A stretch of DNA of 64,000 bases from Streptomyces cirratus. Its GTDB lineage: Bacteria > Actinomycetota > Actinomycetes > Streptomycetales > Streptomycetaceae. This document shows, one piece after another, positions 24,880 to 33,657 of the stretch. Numbering within the stretch: the first letter of the stretch is position 1; the number at the start of each line of letters is the position of its first letter. The notes under the pieces were generated by a model. That model saw nothing but the letters and a program-made list of their open reading frames with translations, did no database searches and was not told the origin of the DNA. The stretch spans positions 744,001 to 808,000 of the forward strand of contig NZ_BMVP01000001.1 of the NCBI RefSeq assembly GCF_014650775.1, given 5' to 3'. Position numbers and translations under genes: made by a program.

Positions 24880-25335
24880 TCAAGGGGTGGGCAGGCCGAG
24901 GAGGGAGCGGACATACGTGTACTTCGCGGACAGCCGGTCGCGGGTGGGGCCGTCCAGGACGGCGAGGCGGGCGGGGTCGGCGTTGTGCGCCAGGTCCGCC
25001 TCTTTGACCAGCAGGGCGCCCTCGGTGGCGAGGATGCGGGCCGTGTACTCCTCGACCGGCTCGCCCGGGATCTTGGTGAGGGCGAGGACCATGGACTTGA
25101 CCCCCTCGGGGAGGGCGGCTGTTTCGAGCCAATCGGGGGCGAGGGCGTGGTCCTCGATCGCGTCGTGGAGCCAGGCGGCGGCCTGCTGCTCGGGGGTGCC
25201 GCCGCGCAGGCGGACGCCCTCGGCGACGGCGGCGAGGTGCTCCGCGTAGGGACGGCCGGCCTTGTCGGTCTGTCCCTCGTGCGCCGAGCGGGCGAGGGCC
25301 TCCACTTCGAGGAGGGTCAGGGCCCGGTCCGTCAT
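24880..25335 (-). CDS. HD-domain phosphohydrolase (RelA/SpoT-hydrolase-like)
   Basis: 151 residues from the ATG at 25335 (MTDRALTLLEVEALARSAHE), preceded by a GGGAG ribosome site. The metal-binding HD pattern is visible: His in YAEHLAAVAEGVRLRG, the HD pair in AAAWLHDAIEDHALA, and Asp in LLVKEADLAHNADPARL. This arrangement resembles the ppGpp-hydrolase type HD domain found in small stand-alone proteins (MESH1-like), but the substrate cannot be fixed from sequence. The 219 bp upstream (25336-25554) shows no gene that I can support. Confidence 0.85.
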   Translation of the reverse strand: MTDRALTLLEVEALARSAHEGQTDKAGRPYAEHLAAVAEGVRLRGGTPEQQAAAWLHDAIEDHALAPDWLETAALPEGVKSMVLALTKIPGEPVEEYTARILATEGALLVKEADLAHNADPARLAVLDGPTRDRLSAKYTYVRSLLGLPTP

Positions 25336-25554
25336 GTGAGCTCCCTTGCTGCCGTACGAAGGGCCTGAGCGGCCCGGAGCGCGCATCGGCTTCGGTGGTG
25401 CGCCGGTTGGAGAACGCGGCGCGGAGGGCGGGGGTTCCCGCATGGGCGTCGGGGGTGGCGGGCCGGCCCCGGGGGTGCGGGTCCGGGTGCGGCGTCTCGG
25501 CGCGGGCGGCCCCGGCTGCGCCGCAAACGCCGGCGAGGCCGGATTGGCCGGGGG

Positions 25555-26697
25555 CTATGGGGAGCGGCGGATGAGGAGGAGGGCGCGGTCGTCGTTGACG
25601 TCCTTGGCCACCTTCTCGATGAGGTGCCAGGTCGCGCCGTCCCAGCCGGCCGCGACGTAGCGGTCGGCTTCGCCCGTCAGGCGGTCGATGCCCTCGCTGA
25701 TGTCGCGGTCCGCGGTTTCGACCAGGCCGTCCGTGAAGAGCATCAGGACGTCCCCGCGGCGGAGGTTCCCGCGGGCCGGGGTGAATTCCGTGCCGTCGTA
25801 GACGCCGAGGAGCGGGCCCTCGCCGGAGACCTCCCGCCAGCGGCCGGTGCCCGCGGAGAGCTGGAGGGCGGGGAGGTGGCCCGCGGAGAGGAGTTCGTAG
25901 TCCCCGGTCTCCAGGTCCAGGACGAGGTGGATGGAGGTGGCGAAGCCCTCCTCCCAGTCCTGGCGCAGCAGGTAGCCGTTGGCGGCGGGCAGGAAGCCGT
26001 GCGGGGGCAGGGCCCCGAGCAGTCCGCCGAAGGCTCCCGAGAGGAGGAGGGCGCGGGAGCCGGCCTCCATGCCCTTGCCGGAGACGTCGGTGAGGACGAC
26101 CTCCAGGGTCCGGCCGCCGTTCGTGCGGGCCGCCACCACGAAGTCCCCGGAGAAGGACTGGCCGCCGGCCGGCCGCAGCGCCATCTCCCGGTGCCACCCG
26201 GCCGGCAGGGACGGCAGCTTGCTCTGCACCCGGATCCGTTCGCGCAGGTCGAACAGCATGGTGCCGCCGCGCCGCCACGGGACACCGACCCGGCTGCGGA
26301 ACTGGGCGATGACCAGCCCGAAGAACCCGCAGGCCGCGACCACCAGCACGGTGCCGGGCGTGACCCGGGCGGGCCCTTCGGTGTACGGGCCGAGTACGAG
26401 CGCCTCCACGATCAGGGCGACGGCGGAGGCGGCGTACAGGGCGAGCAGGCTGGCCGGCCGCAGCAGCAGTCCGCCCGCCACGATCGGCAGGACGAGGGCC
26501 GACGAGGAGAACCAGACGGGCATCATCAGTGTGCCGAAGGCGATCGCGGGCACGGTCAGGAGCAGGCCCCCGAAGGCGAGCCAGTCGGAGGCGTCACCGC
26601 GGAAGTAGTCGACCGCGGATTTGCGCAGCCCGGTGCGGGCCCGGTGCGACAGCATGCGCGTCCGGGCCATGAGCGTCTCCACACGTGCTCCGGCCAT
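25555..26697 (-). CDS. SpoIIE/RsbU-type PP2C phosphatase, membrane-anchored
   Basis: A 380-residue protein. Residues about 35-145 hold four or five hydrophobic segments (WLAFGGLLLTVPAIAFGTLM and others). The C-terminal PP2C (SpoIIE) domain has metal-site motifs FSGDFVVAAR, VLTDVSGKGMEAGSRAL, LLSAGHLPALQL, MLFTDGLVETADRD and VNDDRALLLIRR. Such enzymes dephosphorylate anti-sigma-factor antagonists in partner-switching pathways; no partner kinase or antagonist gene is adjacent. It diverges from the acetyltransferase at 26815. Confidence 0.93.
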   Translation of the reverse strand: MAGARVETLMARTRMLSHRARTGLRKSAVDYFRGDASDWLAFGGLLLTVPAIAFGTLMMPVWFSSSALVLPIVAGGLLLRPASLLALYAASAVALIVEALVLGPYTEGPARVTPGTVLVVAACGFFGLVIAQFRSRVGVPWRRGGTMLFDLRERIRVQSKLPSLPAGWHREMALRPAGGQSFSGDFVVAARTNGGRTLEVVLTDVSGKGMEAGSRALLLSGAFGGLLGALPPHGFLPAANGYLLRQDWEEGFATSIHLVLDLETGDYELLSAGHLPALQLSAGTGRWREVSGEGPLLGVYDGTEFTPARGNLRRGDVLMLFTDGLVETADRDISEGIDRLTGEADRYVAAGWDGATWHLIEKVAKDVNDDRALLLIRRSP

Positions 26698-26814
26698 TGC
26701 TTCGGGACCCTATCCATCATGGCTGTGCGTGCGCAGGGGTACCCCCGGACCTGGGGCCCGCCGAAGGTCGAAATCGCTTCGACTGGACGGGATTGCCCTG
26801 ATAAGGATGCGCAT

Positions 26815-28050
26815 ATGGCTCTTGAGACGCGGGTATTGCAGGCTGATGAGTGGGATGTCTGGTACGACCACCTTGAACTGGCGTTCGGTGGCGTGCCCGA
26901 GTCCCCCGAGGAGCGTGAACTCTACAAGTCCCTCGCGGAGTTGGAGCGCTCGCTCGGCGTGTGGGACGGCGAGGACTGCGTGGGTTCGGCGGGCGCGTTC
27001 AGCTTCCGGCTGTCGGTGCCGGGCGGGCTGCTGGTGCCCGCCGCCGGGGTCACCATGGTGGGCGTCGCGCCGACCCACCGCCGGCGAGGAGTGCTCACTT
27101 CGCTGATGCGCCGCCAATTGGACGACATCCGGGCGGGTGGTGAACCGCTCGCCGTGCTGACGGCCTCGGAGCCGGCGATCTACGGGCGCTTCGGCTACGG
27201 CACCGGTACCTACGGGCTGGCCCTGGAGATCGACACCGCTCGCGTACGGCTTTGCGTGCCGCCGGGGACGGACGGGATCCGGCTGCGCCTCGTGGACCCG
27301 GAGAAGGCACTGGCCGACTGCGAGCGGGTCTACGCCGCCCTGGTGGCGCGGCGGCCGGGGATGCCGGCCCGGCAGCCGGGCTGGGAGCGGCAGGGGCTGC
27401 TGGACGCGGAGTCGCTGCGCGCGGGCGCCTCCGCGCTCACGTGCGTGGTCGCCGAGGGGCCGGACGGGCAGGTGGCGGGGTACGCCCGCTACCGGGTGAA
27501 GCCCGAGTGGGGGCCCACGGGCGCGGCGGGGACGGTGGAGGTGTCGGATCTGGACGCGCCGGACCCGGCGGCGTACGCGGCGCTGTGGCGCTACCTCTGC
27601 GAGATCGACCTGACCTCGACGGTACGGGCCACGGGGCGTCCGGCGGACGATCCCGTGCTGCACCTGGTGAGCGACGTACGGCGGTCCCGGCCGAACCCGC
27701 GCGACGCGCTGTACGTGCGGCTGGTGGACCTCGGGGCGGCGCTGGAGGCGCGCAGGTACGGGACGCCGCTGGACGTGGTCCTGGAGGTCGAGGACGCGTT
27801 CTGCCCGTGGAACGAGGGGCGGTGGCGACTGCGCGTCGGGCCGGAGGGGACGGCGTCCTGCGTGCGCAGCGCGGACCCGGTGGACCTGGAGCTGTCGGTG
27901 CGGGACCTGGGCTCGGCGTACCTGGGCGGGATCACGCTGACCTCGCTGGCCGGCGCCGGGCGCGTGCGCGAGCTGCGCCCGGGCACGCTCGCGCGGGCCT
28001 CACGGGCCTTCGCCAGCGACGTGGCTCCCTGGCTGCCGCACGGGTTCTGA
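26815..28050 (+). CDS. Eis-like GNAT N-acetyltransferase
   Basis: 411 residues from the ATG at 26815 (MALETRVLQADEWDVWYDHL), which has AAGGA upstream. The first GNAT domain has the acetyl-CoA loop VTMVGVAPTHRRRGVLTSLM. The total length, the second GNAT-like half (ARYRVKPEWGPTG) and the C-terminal SCP2-like domain (DPVDLELSVRDLGSAYLGGI) match the Eis family, whose members acetylate aminoglycosides, other amines or protein lysines. The protein ends with a C-terminal carboxylate near the active site (APWLPHGF), as in Eis. It converges on nei with 10 bp between them. Confidence 0.9.
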   Translation: MALETRVLQADEWDVWYDHLELAFGGVPESPEERELYKSLAELERSLGVWDGEDCVGSAGAFSFRLSVPGGLLVPAAGVTMVGVAPTHRRRGVLTSLMRRQLDDIRAGGEPLAVLTASEPAIYGRFGYGTGTYGLALEIDTARVRLCVPPGTDGIRLRLVDPEKALADCERVYAALVARRPGMPARQPGWERQGLLDAESLRAGASALTCVVAEGPDGQVAGYARYRVKPEWGPTGAAGTVEVSDLDAPDPAAYAALWRYLCEIDLTSTVRATGRPADDPVLHLVSDVRRSRPNPRDALYVRLVDLGAALEARRYGTPLDVVLEVEDAFCPWNEGRWRLRVGPEGTASCVRSADPVDLELSVRDLGSAYLGGITLTSLAGAGRVRELRPGTLARASRAFASDVAPWLPHGF

Positions 28051-28060
28051 AACGCCCGGC

Positions 28061-28867
28061 CTAGCGGATCTGGCAGTGCGGGCACCAGAAGAGGTTGCGG
28101 GCGGCGAGGCCGGCGGTGCGGATCTCGCCCCCGCAGACGTGGCAGGGCATGTTCGCCCTGCGGTAGACGTACACCTCGCCGCCGTGGTCGTCGACCCTGG
28201 GCGGGCGGCCCATCGCCTCGGGCAGGTGCTCGTCGCGGACGGTGTCGATCCGGTTGTTCCGCACGCCCTCGCGCATGAGGCCCACCAGGTCGGCCCAGAT
28301 CGCGTCCCACTGCGCCCGCGTCAGGTCCTTGCCGAGCCGGTACGGGTCGATGCCGTGCCGGAAGAGCACCTCGGCGCGGTAGACGTTGCCGACACCCGCG
28401 ATCACCTTCTGGTCCATGAGCAGCGCGGCGACGCTCGTACGGGAGCGGGAGATCCGCTTCCACGCCCGGTCGGGGTCGTCGTCCGGGCGCAGCGGGTCGG
28501 GGCCGAGCCGCTCGTGTATCGCCTTCTTCTCCCCCTCGCCGAGCAGCGCGCAGGCGGTCGGCCCGCGCAGATCGGCCCAGTGGTCCCCGTTGGCCAGGCG
28601 CAGCCGGACCGTGTCGGTGGCGGGCGGGGCCGGCGCGGGGCCGAAGCCGAGCTTGCCGAAGAGGCCGAGGTGGATGTGGATCCAGGCGTCGCCGAGTTCC
28701 AGGAAGAGGTGCTTGCCGTGCGCCTCGGCGCTCTCCAGGGTGCGCCCGTCGAGCAGGGCGGCGCTCTCGGCGAAGCGGCCCTGGGGGCTGCTCACCCGTA
28801 CCGGGCGCCCGGCGAAGCGCGCGGTGTGGTCCTGGGCGAGGCGGTGGATCGTATGCCCCTCGGGCAC
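28061..28867 (-). CDS. nei: Fpg/Nei-family DNA glycosylase / AP lyase (Nei2-like)
   Basis: 268 residues. The GTG start at 28867 places PEGHTIHRL right after Met, so Pro2 is the catalytic nucleophile and Glu3 the conserved partner of the Fpg/Nei fold. The helix-two-turn-helix has DQKVIAGVGNVYRAEVLFR and the C-terminal zinc finger is CHVCGG followed by CPHCQIR. These enzymes excise oxidised pyrimidines and cut the abasic site. An ORF reads further upstream through the repeat at 28891-28948, but Pro2 fixes the start. The gene is monocistronic. Confidence 0.95.
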   Translation of the reverse strand: MPEGHTIHRLAQDHTARFAGRPVRVSSPQGRFAESAALLDGRTLESAEAHGKHLFLELGDAWIHIHLGLFGKLGFGPAPAPPATDTVRLRLANGDHWADLRGPTACALLGEGEKKAIHERLGPDPLRPDDDPDRAWKRISRSRTSVAALLMDQKVIAGVGNVYRAEVLFRHGIDPYRLGKDLTRAQWDAIWADLVGLMREGVRNNRIDTVRDEHLPEAMGRPPRVDDHGGEVYVYRRANMPCHVCGGEIRTAGLAARNLFWCPHCQIR

Positions 28868-28890
28868 GGCGGGGCTCCTCACGGCGACGA

Positions 28891-28948
28891 GCGGGAAGAC
28901 GGGCGGGAAGGCGGGCGGGAAGGCGGGCGGACGAGCGGGAAGGCGGGC
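28891..28948. repeat. Short G-rich tandem repeats upstream of nei
   Basis: Several degenerate copies of gcgggaaggcggg within about 60 bp, directly upstream of the nei start. Confidence 0.7.
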
Positions 28949-29075
28949 CCGCACACGGGCGGGCGGACGCGCAGGGCAAGCGGTGCACGGGCCCGGAGAC
29001 CGGCGGGAAGCGGTCGGAACCTGCCGTGCCGCCGGACGTCCGGCGGCACGGCACGGCACGGCTGGATCGGGCGGA

Positions 29076-29561
29076 TCAGCCCTGGGGGTGGTGGGCCGGG
29101 ATCGGAGGGAGCTCGCCGGTGGTCTCGTAGGCGGTGAGCATGTCGATGCGGCGGGTGTGGCGCTCCTCGCCGGAGTACGGGGTCGCCAGGAAGGCCTCGA
29201 TGAAGCTGACGGCCTCGTCCTGGGTGTGCATGCGGCCACCGACGGAGATCACGTTGGCGTTGTTGTGCTCACGGCCGAGCTTCGCGGTCTCGACGCTCCA
29301 GGCCAGGATGGCGCGGACGCCCTTGACCTTGTTCGCGGCGATCTGCTCACCGTTGCCGGAGCCGCCGATGACGACGCCGAGGGCGTCGGCGTCCGCGGCG
29401 GTCTTCTCCGCGGCGCGCAGGCAGAACGGCGGGTAGTCGTCGACGGCGTCGTAGATGTGGGGCCCGCAGTCGACGGGCTCGTGGCCGTTGTTCTTGAGCC
29501 AGTCCACGAGGTGGTTCTTCAGCTCAAAGCCGGCATGGTCAGATCCGAGGTACACGCGCAT
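29076..29561 (-). CDS. rpiB: Ribose-5-phosphate isomerase B
   Basis: 161 residues from the ATG at 29561 (MRVYLGSDHAGFELKNHL). RpiB interconverts ribulose 5-phosphate and ribose 5-phosphate in the pentose phosphate pathway. The DHAGFELK motif and GVVIGGSGNGEQIAANKVKG are present; in the actinobacterial type the Glu of GNGE replaces the catalytic Cys of the E. coli enzyme. GGRMHTQDEAVSF closes the active site. Length is typical. It lies upstream of nei on the same strand with about 200 bp between. Confidence 0.95.
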   Translation of the reverse strand: MRVYLGSDHAGFELKNHLVDWLKNNGHEPVDCGPHIYDAVDDYPPFCLRAAEKTAADADALGVVIGGSGNGEQIAANKVKGVRAILAWSVETAKLGREHNNANVISVGGRMHTQDEAVSFIEAFLATPYSGEERHTRRIDMLTAYETTGELPPIPAHHPQG

Positions 29562-29791
29562 GGTCCGAGTGTGGCACGGCCGCCCTGGACTGCCGCTGGA
29601 GGGTGCCGGGCCGGGTGTGGCATGGGTCACTCGGCAAGCTCAAATTATCCCCAACAACCCAGACGGGACGGGGTGGGGCGAAGGTCCCGGACTTTAGCCC
29701 CGGGCAACCTTCCGGAACCAGGTCTTCCGTCTGACGTTCATCTCAGGTTTCAATGCCGGGACTCGCAACCCGAGAACCTAAGGAATCGTCC

Positions 29792-31234
29792 ATGAGCTCC
29801 ACGACGACCCTTCAGAAGGCAGGCGACCCCTCCGGCACCCCCGGCGACGCCAAGCCCTCCGATGGTCTGAAGGCCGGTCTCAAGAACCGCCACCTGTCCA
29901 TGATCGCCATCGGCGGCGTCATCGGAGCAGGACTCTTCGTCGGCTCCGGCGGCGGCATCGCCAAGACCGGTCCCGCCATCCTCGTGTCGTACGCACTCGT
30001 CGGCGCGATGGTCGTCTTCGTGATGCGCATGCTCGGCGAGATGGCCGCCGCGAGCCCGAACTCGGGCTCCTTCTCCGCGTACGCCGACCGCGCGCTCGGC
30101 CGCTGGGCCGGTTTCTCCATCGGCTGGCTGTACTGGTTCTTCTGGGTCGTCGTCCTGGCCGTGGAGGCCACCGCGGGCGCCAAGATCCTCGAAGGCTGGA
30201 TACCGGCCGTCCCGCAGTGGGGCTGGGCCCTGATCGTGATGGCGGTCCTGACCGTCACCAACCTCGGCTCGGTCGCCTCGTACGGCGAGTTCGAGTTCTG
30301 GTTCGCGGGCATCAAGGTCGTCGCCATCGGCGCGTTCGTGATCGTCGGCATGCTCGCCGTCTTCGGCGTGCTGCCGGGCTCGGACAACCCGGGCGCGGGC
30401 TTCGCGCACCTCACGGACGCCGGCGGGTTCATGCCCAACGGCTGGGGCTCGATCCTCACCGGTGTGCTGATGGTCGTCTTCTCCTTCATGGGCAGTGAGA
30501 TCGTCACCCTGGCCGCCGGCGAGTCCGAGGACCCGCGCCGCGCGGTCACCAAGGCGACCAACTCGGTGATCTGGCGCATCGGCGTCTTCTACCTCGGCTC
30601 GATCTTCATCGTCCTGACCCTGCTGCCGTGGAACGACAAGTCGATCGTCGACAAGGGCTCGTACGTCGCCGCCCTCGACTCGATCGGCATCGCGCACGCC
30701 GGTCAGATCATGAACGTGATCGTCCTGACGGCCGTGCTGTCCTGCCTGAACTCGGGCCTGTACACCGCTTCGCGCATGGCGTTCTCGCTGGGCGAGCGCG
30801 GCGACGCCCCGAAGGCGTTCGCCAAGGTCAGCAAGAACGGTGTGCCGACCGCCGCGATCCTGGGCTCCGTGGTCTTCGGCTTCCTCGCCGTGTACTTCAA
30901 CTACGCGTTCCCGGACACGATCTTCGACTTCCTGCTGAACTCCTCGGGTGCGATCGCGCTCTTCGTGTGGCTGGTCATCTGCCTGACCCAGCTGCGGATG
31001 CGCAGGATCCTGGAGCGCGAGGCGCCGGACAAGCTCATCGTCAAGATGTGGCTCTTCCCGGGTCTGACCTGGATCACCGCCGGGATGATCACCTTCGTCC
31101 TGGCCTACATGGTCTACGACAAGGACAACCGCCAGACCGTGATGCTGTCGCTGCTGGTCGCGGCGGTCGTCCTGGCGATCGGCGTGGTCCGCGACCGGCG
31201 CCGCAAGGCCGCCAAGACCGCCACGCCCGCGTAG
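29792..31234 (+). CDS. Amino acid permease (APC superfamily, AAT/GABA-permease type) 1
   Basis: 480 residues from the ATG at 29792 (MSSTTTLQKAGDPSGTPG), which has AAGGA 8 bp upstream. About 12 membrane segments follow, starting with the family signature HLSMIAIGGVIGAGLFVGSG and GEMAAASPNSGSFSAYADRA. The segment GSEIVTLAAGESEDPRRAV is typical of GabP/AnsP/CycA-like proton symporters. Substrate cannot be set from sequence. It is the first of three paralogues (29792, 32181, 33658) and ends at a strong hairpin shared with bioY. Confidence 0.93.
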   Translation: MSSTTTLQKAGDPSGTPGDAKPSDGLKAGLKNRHLSMIAIGGVIGAGLFVGSGGGIAKTGPAILVSYALVGAMVVFVMRMLGEMAAASPNSGSFSAYADRALGRWAGFSIGWLYWFFWVVVLAVEATAGAKILEGWIPAVPQWGWALIVMAVLTVTNLGSVASYGEFEFWFAGIKVVAIGAFVIVGMLAVFGVLPGSDNPGAGFAHLTDAGGFMPNGWGSILTGVLMVVFSFMGSEIVTLAAGESEDPRRAVTKATNSVIWRIGVFYLGSIFIVLTLLPWNDKSIVDKGSYVAALDSIGIAHAGQIMNVIVLTAVLSCLNSGLYTASRMAFSLGERGDAPKAFAKVSKNGVPTAAILGSVVFGFLAVYFNYAFPDTIFDFLLNSSGAIALFVWLVICLTQLRMRRILEREAPDKLIVKMWLFPGLTWITAGMITFVLAYMVYDKDNRQTVMLSLLVAAVVLAIGVVRDRRRKAAKTATPA

Positions 31235-31256
31235 TCCCGGGGCACTCCCCCACGAA

Positions 31257-31290
31257 GCAGCCCCGGACCACGCTCGTGGTCCGGGGCTGC
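31257..31290. terminator. Bidirectional terminator between permease 1 and bioY
   Basis: A perfect 15-bp stem (gcagccccggaccac with its complement), loop gctc, between convergent stop codons. Confidence 0.88.
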
Positions 31291-31311
31291 TCCGCTTCGC
31301 GCGCGGGCCGC

Positions 31312-31893
31312 TCAGCCGCGGTCGAGGAGCTTCCACGTCGTGGGCAGCAGGCCCATCGCCAGGGCCGCCTTGACGGCGTCGCCGATCAGGAACGGGGTCA
31401 GCCCGCCCGCGACCGCCGCACCGAAGGACATCCCGGTGGCCAGCGCCAGGTACGGGACGCCCACCGCGTAGACGAGGGCCGAGCCGAGCACCATCGTGCC
31501 CGCCGTACGCAGGACGGATCGGTCGGCGCCGCGCCGGGCGAGGGCGCCGACGACGGTGGAGGCGAGCAGCATGCCGAGCACGTAGCCGAAGGTGGCGCCA
31601 CCCGCGCCCGAGGCGCCGTGCGCGAACCACGGCACGCCGGCCATGCCGACGAGCGTGTACAGCGCCATGGAGAGGAAGGAGCGGCCCGCGCCGAGCGCGG
31701 CGCCGGCCAGCAGCGCGGCGAAGGTCTGGGCGGTGATCGGCACGATCAGGCCCGGCACCTTGACCGAGATCTGGGCGGCGACGCCCATGAGCGCGGCTCC
31801 GCCGACGACGAGCGCGATGTCACGGACGCGGCTCGCGGGCAGCAGGTCGGCGAGGACGGCGCCGGGCCGGGAGGAGACGGAAGCAGTGCTCAT
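31312..31893 (-). CDS. bioY: Biotin transporter substrate-binding subunit BioY
   Basis: 193 residues, six hydrophobic segments, starting MSTASVSSRPGAVLADLLPA. The family signature VPITAQTFAALLAGAALGAG is present, as is the YTLVGMAGVPWFAHGASGAG region with the BioY-type FGYVLGML segment. BioY is the S-component of an ECF transporter; no bioM or bioN ATPase/T-component genes are next to it, so it works alone or with a shared energising module. No biotin-repressor site is obvious upstream. It sits in reverse orientation between permeases 1 and 2. Confidence 0.92.
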   Translation of the reverse strand: MSTASVSSRPGAVLADLLPASRVRDIALVVGGAALMGVAAQISVKVPGLIVPITAQTFAALLAGAALGAGRSFLSMALYTLVGMAGVPWFAHGASGAGGATFGYVLGMLLASTVVGALARRGADRSVLRTAGTMVLGSALVYAVGVPYLALATGMSFGAAVAGGLTPFLIGDAVKAALAMGLLPTTWKLLDRG

Positions 31894-32180
31894 CTGGGGA
31901 CTCCGCGTGGGGGTGATCGGATGACGGGACGATCATCGACGTTAGTCCGGGGCCGGTCGCCGCCCCACCGCCGCCAGGGACAAGCCGTACTGCCCGGTTT
32001 GGTGGGGAGTGGACAAAAACCCTTCCCGACACCAGAGTTGCAGTGATCCCCATCACGACCTACTAGAGACTTCACGTCCGTTTTGCGCAGACGGACGCCC
32101 TCCGGCGAGACTGTAGGGTCCCTCCAATCTGCGCGAATCCCCATCGCCACCAGGCCGAACGAGAGTACGAGCCCACCCTC

Positions 32181-33578
32181 ATGCGCGACCGCCTGACCGA
32201 CAAGCCCGCCCCCGCGGACGGGCTTTCCCCCGAACCCCTGAGCCACAGCCTCAAGCAGCGCCACCTGACCATGCTGGGCCTCGGCGGAGTGATCGGCGCC
32301 GGGCTCTTCGTCGGCTCCGGCGCCGGCATCTCCATCGCCGGACCCGCCATCATCTGCTCGTACCTGCTCGCAGGCGTCCTCGCGATGCTGGTGATGCGGA
32401 TGCTGGGTGAGATGTCGGCCGCGATGCCCGCGTCCGGCTCGTTCTCCGTCTACGCGGAGAAGGCGCTGGGGCGCTGGGCGGGCTTCTCGGCGGGGTGGCT
32501 GTACTGGTTCCTGCTCGTCGTGGTGCTCGCCGTTGAGGCGACCGGCGCCGCGAAGATCGCCAACGGCTGGCTGCCCTCGGTCGACCAGTGGGTCTGGGTG
32601 CTGATCTTCATGGTGGTGTTCACGGTCACCAACCTGACCGCCGTGAAGAACTTCGGCGAGTTCGAGTTCTGGTTCGCCGCGCTCAAGGTCGCCGCCATCG
32701 TGCTGTTCCTGATCCTGGCGACGCTGGCGGTCTTCGGACTGCTCCCCGACACCGATCCCGTGGGCGTGCAGAACCTGACGGGCCACGGCGGGTTCTTCCC
32801 GAAGGGGTTCGGCGGGGTGGTCGCCGGCATGCTCGCGGTCGTCTTCGCCTTCGGCGGCCTGGAGGTCGTCACCATCGCGGCCGCCGAGTCCGACGACCCG
32901 GCCCGCTCCGTCGCCCGCGCGGTGCGCAGCGCGGTGTGGCGCATCCTCTTCTTCTACGTCGGCTCGATGCTGGTGATCGTGACCCTGCTGCCCTGGGACT
33001 CGCTGGAGCCGGGGCAGAGCCCGTACGTGGCCGTGCTGGACTCCATCGGCATCCCGTCGGCCGGTCAGATCATGGAGATCGTGGTGTTCGTGGCGCTGCT
33101 GTCCGCGCTGAACGCCAATCTCTACGGGTCCTCCCGCATGGTCTTCTCGCTCGCCGAGCGGGGTGAGGCTCCCAAGGGGCTGCTCAAGGTGTCCCGGGGC
33201 GGGGTGCCGCGCCGCGCGGTGTTCGCGTCGGTCGCGTTCGGCTTCGTGTCGGTGGTGCTGAACCTGCTGTGGCCGGACACGGTGTTCCTCTACATGCTCA
33301 ACGCGGTCGGCGCGGTGCTGCTGTTCGTGTGGGCACTGATCGCGGTCTCGCAGCTGAGGCTGCGCGGGCGGATCGAGCGGGAGATGCCGGAGCGGCTGAC
33401 GCTGCCGATGTGGTGGTTCCCGTTCCTGACCTGGGCGGCGCTGCTCGGCATGGCGGCCGTGCTGGTACTGATGCTGTTCGACGATTCGGCGCGGCCGCAG
33501 CTGCTGTGGTCCTCCGGGGCGGCCGCGGTGGTCCTGGCGATCGCGGGCATCAGGGAACTGCGGGCCCGCCGGGCCTGA
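32181..33578 (+). CDS. Amino acid permease (AAT/GABA-permease type) 2
   Basis: 465 residues, about 12 membrane segments, starting MRDRLTDKPAPADGLSPEPL. Signature HLTMLGLGGVIGAGLFVGSG and GEMSAAMPASGSFSVYAEKA; conserved GLEVVTIAAAESDDPARSVA. Very similar in layout to the next gene (about 80 bp downstream, same strand) and to permease 1, so the three arose by duplication. The 287 bp upstream contains a small hairpin (cgtccg...cggacg at 32075-32097) but no gene I can support. Confidence 0.93.
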   Translation: MRDRLTDKPAPADGLSPEPLSHSLKQRHLTMLGLGGVIGAGLFVGSGAGISIAGPAIICSYLLAGVLAMLVMRMLGEMSAAMPASGSFSVYAEKALGRWAGFSAGWLYWFLLVVVLAVEATGAAKIANGWLPSVDQWVWVLIFMVVFTVTNLTAVKNFGEFEFWFAALKVAAIVLFLILATLAVFGLLPDTDPVGVQNLTGHGGFFPKGFGGVVAGMLAVVFAFGGLEVVTIAAAESDDPARSVARAVRSAVWRILFFYVGSMLVIVTLLPWDSLEPGQSPYVAVLDSIGIPSAGQIMEIVVFVALLSALNANLYGSSRMVFSLAERGEAPKGLLKVSRGGVPRRAVFASVAFGFVSVVLNLLWPDTVFLYMLNAVGAVLLFVWALIAVSQLRLRGRIEREMPERLTLPMWWFPFLTWAALLGMAAVLVLMLFDDSARPQLLWSSGAAAVVLAIAGIRELRARRA

Positions 33579-33657
33579 AAGCAGCCTCCCGCCCACCCCG
33601 TTGTCCGAATGCCGGACGCGAGGCATCCGATTATCGGACGGTGGGCAAGATGGCGCC